DNA from: Episyrphus balteatus
Lineage: Eukaryota; Arthropoda; Insecta; Diptera; Syrphidae
Length of the DNA: 64,000 bases
NCBI RefSeq assembly: GCF_945859705.1
Contig: NC_079136.1
Location: 85,746,867 to 85,810,866 of the forward strand
Direction of reading: 5' to 3'
In this document: piece after piece, positions 34,001 to 45,151 of the stretch
Layout: every line of letters starts with the position of its first letter
Numbering within the stretch: the stretch's first letter is position 1
Made by a program: the position numbers and the translations under genes
The notes under the pieces: generated by a model
What the model was told of the DNA's origin: nothing
What the model saw: the letters and a program-made list of their open reading frames with translations, nothing else
The model's database searches: none

Positions 34001-37000
34001 ATAGAAGCAGTTTGGTTAGTTGAAAGTTTTAATTAGGTCAAATTTCTGAGCAAACAAATGTCAAAAATGAACGGAAAATATTTCTCTAATGGCCATTTCT
34101 AGCTCTTGAAACTCGGTTTAAGAAAAAATTAAAACTCAATTTGTTTCATTTTCACTTCTTCCTCGAATTCCAATGCCTTAGGACTCGAAATTAGAACTTT
34201 GTTATTTTTAGACCGTCAATATGTTGGGGGTCTAGCTCGCCCTTAAATAAAAGAAAGAGGTATATAATTGCCTTATACTTATACTACAGCTTACAGAACT
34301 TTAACAGAAGTTTAACGAAGGGAAGAAAAACTTAGTCGCTGGTGCGTCTATTGAATTGGTCACATTTGATTACGTTAGCTTACGCTGAGATTTATCTTTT
34401 ATAGTTCCAACCAGAATCCAGAGATACCCAGTATCTCTGGTTCCAACTTATTAAATTTTATTTTGTATGACAACAATGACAATCATCTGGCAAATTCAGA
34501 CAACTTAATAGTTTAGTACGGACGATTGGAAGACTTTACAATGGGCACTAGGGGGTCCCTTATTTTGAACAAGGCTGAATTTCAAAATTTATACGGGCTC
34601 AAAAGTTTCTAAATATAAAAAAAAAATATTCCCATAGTTTCAAATCTATATCATAATGTTTACACGTGCCGAATTAATTTTAAATTTTTCCATACAAAAT
34701 ATCGATAAATTGCAGGTAGTTTTGAAGTCAGTAAAACTGTAAACGTTGATGGAAAATTTTCAAAATTTGTAAATGTCTTAAGCACTACAAAGAGAGCACG
34801 AAAAAATTATTTTTAATTTTTTTTTTAAACAATGTTTACCTACCCAGTTAAAAATTACCGCTAATTTCGTTGTTTTCATGATATTGACAGTTGCTACTTA
34901 ATGGCTAAAAATTAAAAAAAAAAATAAAAATAAGTTTTTCGTGAACTCTTTTTAGTGCTTAAGACAATTACAAATTTTGAAAATTTTCCATCAACGTTTA
35001 CAGTTTTACAGATTTTTTAAGTAAAACACTTCAAAACTACATACCTGCAATGTATCGATATTTTGTATGGAAAAATAGAAAATTAATTCCGCATAGAGAT
35101 TTGAAACCTTGGGAATTTTTTTTTTTTAATTTATTTAGGAACTTTTGAGCTAAAAAAATATTGATCGATAAGTTGACAGGCCTTCTCAAAATTTTAAGAC
35201 TAAAAAAATAAGCAAAAATGTGAAATTTTCCACTTAAAAAATATGAAAACATTGGAATTTCATGAAAAAGTGCATCTCTGTTAAGCTGTTCGGGCTTCTA
35301 TTCTAGCAAACTAAAAAACTAATTACATGGAAATCAGAATTGTTGAGACAGAGTTGTAAATCACTAGGCCTTGTCATGGATCCGTCATGCTCAAAAATCT
35401 AATGGCGTTTTCGATTGGCAGTCCGGAAGCGTCCGGAATCATTCTGAAAGCGTTTTATTCGTACAAAACTGACAGTTTTGTGTGAATAAAATTTTTTCAG
35501 AATGATTCCGGACGCTTCCGGACTGCCAATCGAAAACGCCATAATTATTTTATTTATTCTGCTGTGAAGTTTCTCGTCGACCGGCTTAAGTGTAAAAATG
35601 TGATTCAAAAACCAAGTAGATGTCTAGAACAACCGAATCCGAATGCATGAAATGAAAATTTAGTCAGAAAACCGAATACATCAATCAAACAGACGGTTGT
35701 GTACTTAGTACATTAGAAATGGCAATATATTCATGTTTAGTTTATTTTGACAACGAATGCGAGTTTTTAAACATGGATTTATTTTTTCGCAAAACGCAAC
35801 TGTCTTAAAACAAAAGAATTATTATGAGCTCTTTTTGCCTTCAACATTTATCATATTTGATACAATGTCATATTAAATTCATGATGTATTTTTAATTTAG
35901 CGTTATTTATCTTGACTTCATTTTTATATTAAAGTCAATTAAAAAAATAAAATTCGAACGAATGGACATTTATACATGTACACTTTTGGCTTTGTGAATT
36001 TATGTAGGTACTATTTACCTATACAATTCATAAAAGTAAACAATAATTTCGTAACAATGCACACTTTTGATGCGTTTTGTATAACTACAATTTACTGAGT
36101 CACTCTATTCGTCGCCTTAAGCTCAAAGCGTATCTACACTGAGAAAAATCAATAAATTAAATTTAAAAAAAATTATACTGTAGTTAATCTTAAACTAAAA
36201 AATATAAAACACGAAGGATTAACTCAAAGGGGTGAATTCCATTATCACGTACAAACATATCTGTCGCTACGTATAAACAAATTTGTCTAGTTACAGTTTA
36301 TACTTTCAGAATATCTAGTTCGATAAAAGTCCTTTATGAAAATAGCATTCATTTTTGACGAACATACAAATCTTCTTATTCACTTTAATGAGAAATAAAA
36401 AGAAAACAAAAAGGGACGTCACGTACAGACAGGCGAATTTAACATATCTATAAAATATAGTTTATAAAGAACTTTGCACTTATAGTTCATTTTCTAGATT
36501 GAAAACATACATTTTGTAAGATATGGAAAATATGGAAAGCTGTGATTTACTTATTTACTCACAATTAATTAAATATTTTTTCCCGTGTATACTATTTAAG
36601 CACAAGAGCGTAATTTGTTTGTGGTGAAGGATATAATGCGAGACCTAACAATGTTATAGCGAGTGTTATGCTTCGTTAAAGACATAAAAAGCGTTCTGTG
36701 CAGTGAGGTGCTTCGTTGGGTATAGAATACAAAAATAGCGTGTCATAATCACTTTTGCTAACTTAAAAACGAAAAAAAAGAAAACCAATGCATTACACTA
36801 TTACTACTAGGCAAAGTGTTGAATGCACGCTGTAAAGCTGTTTAATAGTTCGTGTTTTTTTGTTTTTTTTTTTTTATATTCAATTGATGAATGAAGTTAA
36901 TTATTTTTTTTTTATTTCCTTGGTAAATTAATTGATATAAAAATATTAACACCATTTTACACCAATTAACTGTACAGATTAGGATTGATTTTTGGTCACA

Positions 37001-40000
37001 AAACCTTGTGTCTCAATTAATGCAATTTGTAAAAAAGTTTCTATTTTACCTTACAGATATATAGAAGTATCAAACTTACCAGCTTCAATGAGGAGAACTT
37101 TCCAGTTAGGAACTTCAGATAAACGTGACGCCACAACTGATCCAGCTGAACCACTTCCAACAACAATAAAATCATATTCGTAGTCGGGTTCTGATCGAAA
37201 CTGGAAGGAAAAAAGGGTTTAATATTAAAATTTTAATAAAAGACTGAGTAAACACAAGTTCAACTTTTTTAACGTTAATTTAAACGATATGAGAAATGAC
37301 TGCAAAAAGTATCTACACATTTATGGAGGCTCTATATTTTTAATCGGTTTAAGTGCTGTTTTATTTTTTTGTTTCAAGCTATATTCCTTCTATAAAGGGT
37401 TTAAACTCTAGATCAAAGCATAGCAGAACCTATGAATTGCATCATCAATCATTTTTAGCAAAAAAACAAAACCGACTTGCATGGATCAAAACTGGGTTTT
37501 ATGGTTTTTAAAATAGTTCCTATGGCAAAAAGTGAACGAAATTGAAATGGGACCACACACCACACACAATTGAATACCTCCTCCTTTTTGGAAGTCGGTA
37601 AAAAGTGGAATCATTGGAATTTAATTAAAGTTTTAAGATGATCAAGAGATCCAATGCCATAAGAAACGATAAGTTACTTCATTAAATTGGCTCAAACCAC
37701 AGGAATACATAATAACATTGATTTGTGACAACAATTGACACTTGTCGTAATTAGTTGTCGTAATAGTTTGTATCCACTTCTAATTGAAATTATCTACAAT
37801 CAGGAGCTCATGCAAATGAGCATAGATAAGAAATATGTTGTCAGTCACTAATTTCTATTTTTTCACAAAAAAATCCAATGATTTATTAATCAAATAAATA
37901 ACAATGGAGCGATCTTTTTAACTCCCATATTGTTTAAGTAATAAATGTTTTCTAAGATCTTAACAAATCACATCTGATCTGATAAACTCGTACACATGTA
38001 CTTTGTTTTGTATCAAACAGCTTAGTTAAGATTTTGCTAATATAAACAAATTGTGAGAAAGGTTGTCAATATTGATGTGAATGATATGCATAGCAACGTT
38101 TATTTACGTCTGCAGTGCCCAAGTCAGAAATCGAAAGTAGTTGAAGATAAATATTGATTTATGCAATTGATATGTTTCACAAATATAAATTTTACAATAT
38201 ATTAAACTATGCTACTACTGAGGGAACTTTGATGGTATAGTCAGATGACAGGGATGGTATGTCAAATACCTTGTATACCAAATTCTTTTTTGGCAAAAGT
38301 TAGTGTATCTTGCAACTGCTATCTTATATTTTTGCTTAGAGAGGCGAACAAACAGTCAATTTGGGTCAAAAAAATTGTAATTCTTTTTTTTGATTTTGTA
38401 CTACGAAAAATCGATTTCTAAACACTTCTAAAATATACACAAAAAATAGATATGAGCTCTCCGCTTCGCAATTTTCCATTCGATCAAGCTTCAACTAAAA
38501 AAAATCATGTTTTCATTAATTGATTTTTTAGCAAATTTCTTTACATATTCTTTTAGAAAATTGAACGGAACGCTGTACAAAAAAGGGTTTCTACACTTTT
38601 TTCGTTTATCTAACCGTTTAATAGATATTTGAGGTCCAAAAAGGAAATCTTTAAAAAATCGTTTTTTGTTCTTAATTTTGTAAAATATTGAAAAATTATA
38701 ATATCAAACGCGCAAGACATATTCTTGTAGGAAACAGATTATTCCACAAAAAAGGTCTTATTAACTTTTTTTATTAATCTAACCATTTGAAAAATATTCG
38801 AGGTCAAAGTTAAAAAAATTTATAAAAACTTACTTTACAAATTTCAAATTCATTATTTTCAAATTAGCAAGATGTATTCTTGTAGGAGCTTAAACGTTCT
38901 ACAAAAAATTTCTTGCCATCAACTTTATTGCTATAACCGTTTACAAAATATTCGTATCCACATCGCAATGCATACGGGACATAAGAAAACTATTGAAATC
39001 AGTGGGAATTGGTTTGGATACGATTGTCTTCTAAACGGTTAAAGCAACCAATTTGATGCCATGTAGAGGTGTCTAGCAATCGATTTTTCGGAGTACAAAA
39101 TCAAAATAAAGAATTTCGATTTTTTTTGACCCACCCTAATGTTGGTATTATTGCTCTTTCCTCTTCAGCATCACTAGCCTTTTTATTGTGATGTCCAATA
39201 TACTTTTCTCTCAAATTAGAACTGATTTATTGCCACAAAATTTTTATTTATGGTTTTGAGTTCTTTTCCTTTTCACTTAAGTACCTTATGTTTATGTTTG
39301 GCAAATATTTTTGTTTATGTTTGGCAGATTTTTAATAGAAACGGAAATGTTACCTAAACCTTTACAATACAAGTTCATAAAAAGCGCTCTTGATTATCGT
39401 TATTTTATTGTAAATTAATGTACATATATATACATATAATTCAATCTGAGCCAAAATGTAAAATATTAACTTCTAAACCTGATAGACAACTTCAACAGTT
39501 TATTGTCCTAAAGAAATTGTAAACCAGGATAATCTTGTTTTTATGTAACACTCCTGCTCAAAATTAACGAACACGTCTTTATTTTTGTAGTTAGATCCCT
39601 GCATCTTATTTTAAAAGGCTTACCAATTTGATTGCATATTTTTAGGTGTTTTTTTTTTTTTTTTAATTTAAAGGCATATCGATAAAATGGTACAATACAT
39701 CCATACTATTATCAACAAAAAATATACATAAACAATATTATGTTTTTTTTTGTTTTAAGAATACAAAAGAAATAAGTTAGAAACAGTTGAACTAAGTTTT
39801 GAAAGTCTTGTTGTAAAATACAATATTGAGGTGATGAAGATTACGTGAACATTTCCTAGGCATGTGCTTTTGAATTCAATCCGAATTTCTGGATGGTCAA
39901 TTCAAAACTGGTATACCAACGTTTTAAAGATATTCCGAAACCCCTCTAGCACTATGAGCTCGTACTATGAGAATACTGTAGTGTAGAACAATTCTAGGAC

Positions 40001-40543
40001 CATAATACTGAGATATAAGGTAAGACTAGTTTTTTTTTTCTAAAGAATAAATATAGGTTGTGCGTTAAATTTGAACATGAGTGTGAGTGTATAAAGAATT
40101 AAAATTTCCACTTTTACTATATAGTCACAGCAGTAAAGGTAAATACTTTGCATTAAGATACGTCTTGTTCCATTAAATTAATGTCATAATAAAATCTTTA
40201 TTCAGGTTATAATTTGGGTATTATATTTTGCAAAATGCTTCAATACTAAAAATATAAAATTATTATGCTGTTCAGTAGGAATATAATTGAACCAAAATAA
40301 AACCATTTTAATAAAACTAAGTAGATGTTGTTTAATTAATTGAATTATATTAACAACAAAAAATTCAATTTAACTTTCACTTACCCTGGAACTAGCTCTG
40401 CCGCATGGATCTTCAAGATCACATTGTGAACGAAGAAAGACCTCCAATAATCCCATAAAAAGCATAAATGCACTGCCACCACATGTTGATGCTAGCGTCG
40501 GACCTGTTGGTACGCCAACAGCACAGTCACAAGTGATGGACAT
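23563..40543 (-). CDS. Gld: Glucose dehydrogenase (FAD, quinone), GMC family, five coding exons
   Basis: Flavoenzyme that oxidises glucose to gluconolactone with a quinone-type acceptor. In flies it serves cuticle and reproductive tract. Coding exons in transcript order are 40543-40385, 37200-37080, 33518-33114, 33046-32715 and 24375-23563, giving 609 residues. All junctions have GT/AG and close in phase. The Cys-rich start (ITCDCAVGVPTGPTLASTCG) is Gld-specific. The FAD-binding loop is VVGSGSAGS (67-75). GMC signature 1 is GKVLGGTSVVNG (141-152) and signature 2 is SGGAVNSPQVLLLSG. The active-site pair is His541 (ENHQAGSCKMG) and His587 (NTHAPAVM). Length equals the known fly enzyme (about 612). 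A splice acceptor at 40553, just before the ATG, shows that at least one 5' non-coding exon exists upstream. The last coding intron is 8.3 kb and contains an LTR element on the opposite strand. Confidence 0.97.
24880..25210 (-). repeat. Dispersed repeat R, inverted copy
   Basis: Reversed, it reads through GTCTGGCCATTCGTCGGTCT, CATCCGTGCATCGAGC and AAACGCAG-type words in the same order as the 21420-21760 copy. Inside the Gld intron. Confidence 0.5.
25215..25480 (+). mobile_element. LINE endonuclease scrap, second copy
   Basis: A short frame reads HRANIHSDHYLVFAHYGYEY after an in-frame stop, aligning with DVRIFRGANIDSDHYLVVVK at 4280-4400. It keeps the SDH signature of the LINE endonuclease. 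Heavily decayed and followed by no reverse transcriptase. Confidence 0.55.
27896..28123. repeat. Dispersed element with ACCGACTTCCA ends, copy 1
   Basis: It starts ACCGACTTCCATGG and ends TTTTTGGAAGTCGGT. The interior includes AAATAGTTCCTATGGC, CCTCCTCC and a long A run. A shorter copy lies at 37468-37598. It is a non-coding mobile family with small inverted ends. Confidence 0.65.
28939..29340 (+). repeat. 5' LTR
   Basis: 402 bp, from AGTTAACACGACACATTC to ACAACTTCGATAACT. It has two copies of a 139-bp internal repeat (TAATTTTGCA at 29031 and 29170). AATAAA occurs near 29269, close to the presumed start/poly(A) region. Confidence 0.9.
29340..29353 (+). other. Primer-binding site
   Basis: TGGCGCCCGAGCAG begins with the last T of the 5' LTR. 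TGGCGCC is a typical tRNA 3'-end complement used for minus-strand priming. The exact tRNA cannot be named without alignment. Confidence 0.7.
29345..29720 (+). repeat. Reiterated leader of the LTR element
   Basis: The 13-mer ACATAAGAACCGC occurs six times exactly (29368, 29395, 29465, 29492, 29581, 29705) and once degenerate near 29606. A larger unit beginning CCGAGCAG restarts near 29345, 29441 and 29557, so the DNA next to the primer site has itself been copied. Position and style recall the insulator repeats in the leader of gypsy, but the motif differs from the Su(Hw) site. Confidence 0.85.
29851..31353 (+). CDS. env: Errantivirus-type envelope protein (env), intact
   Basis: 500-residue open frame without breaks. 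It has a hydrophobic N-terminal signal (about 1-18) and a basic furin-type cleavage site REKR at 98-101. The cleavage site is followed by AINWIGSAWKWLAG, the conserved post-cleavage block of insect errantivirus Env and baculovirus F-like proteins. Several N-glycosylation sites are visible. A membrane anchor spans about 442-459 (LTILLIGATINLILFIFL) and a basic tail of about 40 residues follows. In the family it is a membrane fusion glycoprotein made from a spliced message. Here it is the only gene of the element and follows the leader directly. The second Met is adjacent to the first; either could be the start. Whether it is transcribed cannot be read from sequence. Confidence 0.92.
   Translation: MMQIMLLNCILCVGAIVNIYEYQSPLVAIKQGNGKMTTGNYKIIHFINLTMFEEVISKINTDINHYIPKNSLFLPQIELQKTKIGNLLEQLQDKTHNREKRAINWIGSAWKWLAGNPDATDWDKIVFENNKLSTNNNRQYHINKYLTKVTDTLIDKYNKIIDKINTNITEKYEQIIFNKLSLLKEEIGEIVLAGQLAKRGIVNSNLLSKIEISDILSKMESLPFKNELQAIEYAEPMMLVKKSVLLYVICLPQTEDTTFNNIIVKPTVKNNKRIHLSFSNLFISEHLQFGIIGKCLEIEETILCKRSQLQKLNKDDCVLKLLNGEKVKCDFNYENRPIIELINESTLFLTNYVGNITYGRHFRNLNGSFLINFFNESIEIDNIKYSNWESKTYHILPPLLQNNLTEGEIKLDLQYLHKLHLDNVEKLSFISSNSKLFLTSNLTILLIGATINLILFIFLKKQSKNKKKLQLSSFEPLKLNIPVVDPNSQINSLEQITLKI
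31374..31384 (+). other. Polypurine tract
   Basis: AAGAAAGGGGG directly precedes the 3' LTR, as expected for plus-strand priming. Confidence 0.8.
31385..31925 (+). repeat. 3' LTR
   Basis: 541 bp, the same as the 5' LTR but with three instead of two copies of the 139-bp internal repeat. I saw no other differences by eye. Confidence 0.9.
32335..32547. repeat. Small inverted-repeat element
   Basis: TCTGATTTCCATTCGA at the left recurs inverted as TCGAACGGAAATCAGA at the right, about 213 bp overall. Open frames cross it on both strands but resemble no protein. Target duplication not seen. Confidence 0.45.
34597..35150. repeat. Foldback element, about 200-bp arms
   Basis: The left arm runs from GCTCAAAAGTTTCTAAAT to about 34810, and its inverted match ends at 35150. 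GTAAAACTGTAAACGTTGAT plus the following GGAAAATTTTCAAAATTTG is present in both arms. A loop of about 130 bp separates them. Non-coding; transcripts would form a long hairpin. Confidence 0.75.
35403..35541. repeat. 139-bp hairpin MITE
   Basis: Arms of nearly 50 bases, starting TGGCGTTTTCGATTGGCAGT and continuing CCGGAAGCGTCCGGAATCAT, recur almost perfectly inverted around a short loop. TAA flanks both ends (35400-35402, 35542-35544), which suits a PIF/Harbinger-like MITE. Confidence 0.8.
37468..37598. repeat. Dispersed element with ACCGACTT ends, copy 2
   Basis: Shorter copy of the 27896-28123 element. Its first 90 bases are almost identical (GGATCAAAACTGGGTTTTAT, AAATAGTTCCTATGGC), then a deletion leads to CCTCCTCCTTTTTGGAAGTC. 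Confidence 0.65.
38362..39133. repeat. Foldback element with TGGGTCAAAAAAA ends
   Basis: About 70-bp inverted arms. TGGGTCAAAAAAATTGTAAT and TTGATTTTGTACTACGAAAA at the left are matched inverted at 39060-39133. The middle holds short related blocks with TTCTTGTAGGA. No coding content or clear target duplication. Confidence 0.65.
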
Positions 40544-41087
40544 TTTTTAAATCTAGAAAAAAAAAAAAAAAAACAAACCAAAAAGGTTAAAACTACCAAA
40601 TAAGAAAAAATTTACAAATTAATAATAAAATCAAAATAAATTGGTTATCAAGTTTGATGAAGATACGATTTGATGATTAAAAAAAAAAAATAAATAAATG
40701 GTATATTCTTTGGAAAGAAAAAATATTCAAGTTTAATTGACGATTCCTATCCAAAAAAAAAATATCAACAGTAGTTTTAGGTCAAATTATTGTTTTGTAG
40801 GTAGGTATACTGAAATTTAAAATTAGTTCCTTTCCTACCAGACTATGTGAACATAATTTTGGTGTTCTCATTACTTTTGCATATTTATTTAAACTCTTTC
40901 CATAAACTCCTCATGATTTCACCGAAATTGATTGCCAAATCAATGTTTCTTCAAAAATGTTTTGTGCCCTATAACAAAAAAGTACGTATACGCCACAGTG
41001 TCTTCAATTAATAATAATTTTCTCGAATAAATCAAAATCTCTACAAATTTTACCTGCCAAACTAAGCTGACTTGAGTAAAGCTTTAC

Positions 41088-41180
41088 CTTGAATAATAAA
41101 AACAAATTTATAGATATCATCAATGTTGAACACTTTGGTGATTTGTACAAGAAAATTTACAGTTCGTTTGCAGTATATAA
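41088..41180 (-). promoter_or_regulatory. Candidate Gld promoter and 5' leader exon
   Basis: On the minus strand a TATA-like TTATATA (41180-41173) is followed by about 85 bases ending TTATTATTCAAG|gtaaag, a good splice donor at 41088/41087. A splice acceptor waits at 40553, just before the Gld ATG. Joining them would give a compact leader with a 534-bp intron. This is inference: other donors further upstream cannot be excluded. Confidence 0.35.
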
Positions 41181-43105
41181 CACCACTTCAGTTATAACAA
41201 TAACAACAAAAAACAAAACATTGCGGTAAGCTAATCACACATTATTACTGCCGACATTGTCCGTCAAGTGCTGTCCATGATCATCATCTAGGCACCTTCC
41301 TCATGAACCACATCACTATTAATGTTACCAATGTTTTGCAAATTAGCTATAAACCCCCAAATGCTGGCTGACAACTTTACTTTACGTTTACATCTTTACT
41401 TCCATCTGTCCATTTGTCATTTGCCCGTGATCACATCTCGCACTCTGTGCATCACACAGCATTTGGACTGTAATCTATAAGTTTGCGTGCTGCGTTCAAG
41501 TTATACTATTGTATATTATTTTCATTCAGCTGCTGGCAAGTTGTTGTAACGTTATAGCCATTTAGACAGATGTTGGCCACAGTAACACTTAAAGAAGAAG
41601 TCCCCACCTTATCTCTTCTTGGCAAGAAAAACAAAAACAGAAGAAAAAAAAAAAAAACAAGTGAAATGGAAATAAAAGAAACAAAAAACAAACGTCTTGA
41701 GCCACCAAACACACACTTCATGAATCATGACTTCCTAGTTTTCACTTTTCTATCATTTGGCAAGACGCTCTAACTATGGTTTGCACTTAAAATGAATAAA
41801 ATAGTGACATCAAGTTAGGAAAGAAAGAATATTTTCATGTTTTTGAAATTTTGTCAGGCGATATTGTCGACGATATTTGTTGTGTTGAGCATGAAAATAA
41901 ATTCGAGGATCGCCGACGATCATTCATCTTTAACTTTAACACAGCTATAATAGGTGTGGTATACAGATACTTACACTAAATTTGGCAAGTCTATTGGACC
42001 GGTGACATTTGAAAACTAAATGTGCCCGCCAATTTTGAACTTTTGTGAAGTTTCAAGTTGTTATATTGACAAAATGCTATGCAAATGGATGCACTGATTT
42101 ATCTCGCTAAATGACATTTGTATTTATCTGGTGTGTTCAATTTCGAACAAGGTGGTTTAAATTTTTAACATTTTTGAAATATTTTCATTTTGAAGAACAA
42201 ATAACTTAGCAGAGCAAATTGACATTGACATTAGTTGTTTTTGACATTTTAATTAACAAAATAAGTGTTATATTGGCAATAATTTGCGTTCCATTTCAAT
42301 TAACTCGGCGAATGATTGATTGCAAATGTTTTTTTTTACGAAATTCCTTTGGATCGATTACAGGTATAGATCTCTTAATATGGGAAGTTTTGTCATCTCA
42401 CCAACTCTATTATAGTAAACGACACAAATTTTCCACACACCACATTATCACCAAAACCATAAGTTCACTTCTAGGTAAGTAGGTACACTGCACATAATTT
42501 ATGTGATACCTATACGCTCTATTATATACATTTTGCAATATCAAAAAACCGGCTTTTAAAATTGTTGACAAAAAAAAAAAAAAACCACTGAATGAATGCA
42601 ACATTGTTGTGCTAAATTGAATCCATTGAGTAGAAGTACCAATTGATTGGTGTATTGTTTCGTTATGGATTTATTGGAAGGGGTTATGGTTAAATTTATA
42701 GATTGTATTGTATGAAGACATTAACCGCAGTTTAATTTGTATGTTTTTTTTTGAAAAATGGGTAATCTTTTAATAATAATACATGGTCAACAAGTGTCAA
42801 AAGAAAACAATAGGATTTATAATTAATTTGGGACAAAAGTTTTTATGTTTTGTTTGTGAAAACAAAAGGAATATATGTAGATGATATATGAAAATATATC
42901 AAGGTAGCTGGAAAAAAAAAATTATGTTTAAGGGATTGTATTTTGACCTTCATGACCAAGGGTTTTGACAATTAATATCGTAGTCGTTAAAAATGAAAAA
43001 AATTGCAATTTCTAATATAGTAATAAAAAATATAATAAAAAACATTAAATTATTTTGGGGTTCCAATTTCGTGATAAATTATTCCATAGTTCCTGTAGGT
43101 CGTTA
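41181..43105. other. Region upstream of Gld, no gene seen
   Basis: 41215-41550 is less AT-rich than its surroundings and may hold regulatory DNA. The rest has A/T runs and only short chance frames. Confidence 0.4.
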
Positions 43106-43109
43106 ATAA

Positions 43110-44693
43110 TAAAAATAAAAACTATCCGCTTTCTGTTTCAAACGTGGATTTGGGACATCTTTTTGTAACTCCTGAAGATTTAAGTAACGGAATTTCAAGT
43201 TTAATGGCGGGCGCAGATGGTATTCCATCTTTTTTAATTAAACAATGTTCTTCATTAGTTGAACCCCTCCAAATAATTTTTAATTTGTCGTTTTCAACTG
43301 GATTTTTTTTACCCGATTGGAAATTAACATTTATAACTCCAATTTTTAAAGCAGGTCAAAAACACAAAATTGAAAATTATCGTGCAATTTCGAAACTTTC
43401 TGCTATACCAAAGCTTTTAGAGCTAATTGTTAAGCTGAAAATTTATTTTAATATTAAAGAATATATTTTTCCATGTCAACATGGGTTCGTTGGTGGTATA
43501 TCTACTACAACTACAAACTTATCAGTTTTTACGAAACATGTGTCTGACGCTTTAGAATCAGGTTTTCAGATAGATGTAGACACTGATTTTCAAAAAGCTT
43601 TTGATAGTATTTGTATACCATTGCTTGTTCAAAAACTTAATAAATTTGGAATTCAATCAACTCTCCTTAAGTGGATGTCAAGTTATTTGATGAATAGAAG
43701 GCAAATAGTAAACATTCTCAATTGTAAGTCATCGAATGTAATAGTGGCCAAGTCTGGTATTCCGCAAGGAAGCCATCTTGGTCCATTATTGTTTTTATTA
43801 TATATAAATGAACTACCATTAGTTCTCAAAAATACGACTGGTTTGTTATTTGCAGATGATTTTAAAATATTTTCAACAGTGAAAAGTATAAATGATTGTG
43901 TTAAGATACAAAATGATATTAATGCTATTGTTGATTGGTGTAATCATAATTTTCTATCACTTAACATTTAAAAATGTAATATCTTTTCTTTTTATCGATC
44001 TCGAATCATTATTTTTAATGAATATAAAATTTTAGATAAAACTTTAGATAGACTATCGGAAGTGAAAGATCTTGGGATAGTGTTTGATGAAAAGTTAAAT
44101 TTCTCTTTGCATATCGATTTGCACAGAATTTTCTAATCCGTATGCAATTAAAGCAGTCTATACTTCACTTGTCCGTCCCCATTTGGAATATGCTTCGGTT
44201 GTTTGGGATCCACATTATATAGTTTCAAAAAATCGAATAGAAAAAGTTCAAAAATCGTTTACTAGGTTTATAATTAGACAATTAAATTGGAATTTATCTG
44301 TAGCCCCGCAGTACTCTGTAAGATTCGCTTTAATTGGTCTAAATTCTCTGAATAGTCGTCGGCTCGTAAATTGTGTTATGTTTATTTATGATATATTATC
44401 CTACCATATTAAATGCCCCGATTTACTTAGTCTTTTAAATATTTATGTTCCAAGAAGAAATATTCGAGGTAGAGAATTGTTTTATATTCCTTTACATAGA
44501 TGTAATTATGGGTTAAATGAACCATTCTCAAGATGTATGAAATTATTTAATGAATTAAAATTTAATTTAGATATAAGTCTTGAAAGAAATGTATTTAAAT
44601 TATTATTAATTGAAAATGTAAATATAGTAGGTTAAGATAAGCAATCTGTAAGAGGAAACTCGATAGATGAATGAAATAAATAAATAAATAAAT
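43110..44693 (+). mobile_element. Broken LINE (jockey/I group)
   Basis: Reverse transcriptase in pieces. The first frame (to 43971) covers the fingers and palm with VTPEDLSNGISSLMAGADGI, SGIPQGSHLGPLLFLLYINE and LLFADDFKIF. A TAA stop at 43969 interrupts it, the frame resumes (LSEVKDLGIVFDEKLNF), and a shift near 44130 leads to the last frame (44183-44635, RPHLEYASVVWDPHYI). It ends in an AAATAAAT tail at about 44670-44693. It is 5'-truncated and dead. Related to the LINE at 10210-11450 but clearly diverged from it. Confidence 0.85.
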
Positions 44694-45151
44694 ACAAAAA
44701 ATAGTTAAATATTTTTGACTCTAGAGGCCACCGTAATCTATTTCATATATCGTCATATTGCTTATAACTTGCGGACAAGAAAGACCCTTCCAACAATATT
44801 TCATTTTTCAAATTACGGTAAGTGGTTTAGAAGCTATGTTGGATTATATGAACAAATGCACATACATCCCAACTGACAATTTTACTTCCACAAAGCTTTA
44901 GGGGAGAATCAAAATTGTTATTTGGGATACATACCGGCCAAACACAAAATCCTCATTCTGCTTTGCCATAGTCAAGTAAAAAGATTCTGAACTTTGAATT
45001 TTGAAACAGAATCGGTCTTTTTTCGATGTTTTCAGCAGCAAGTAAGCCAGCTTAGTAAGAAACATAGATTAAAATGAAACATACAAGATAAACGGATAAA
45101 CGGATGGATATTGTTGACGATACCTCAGCAAACGAAAAACTGATAACAATC

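Larger units (their letters stand above)
33519..37079. other. Gld intron with two foldback elements
   Basis: Apart from the inverted-repeat elements at 34597-35150 and 35403-35541, this 3.5-kb intron is AT-rich and shows no gene or RNA that I can support. A small hairpin (CCAGAGATAC / GTATCTCTGG) lies near 34415-34440. Confidence 0.5.
37201..40384. other. First Gld coding intron
   Basis: AT-rich. It contains the second ACCGACTT element (37468-37598) and a foldback (38362-39133). The rest shows no gene that I can support. Confidence 0.5.

Noticed and set aside
35399..35608. 69-residue minus-strand frame
   Set aside because: Runs through the hairpin MITE at 35403-35541; composition reflects the inverted repeat.
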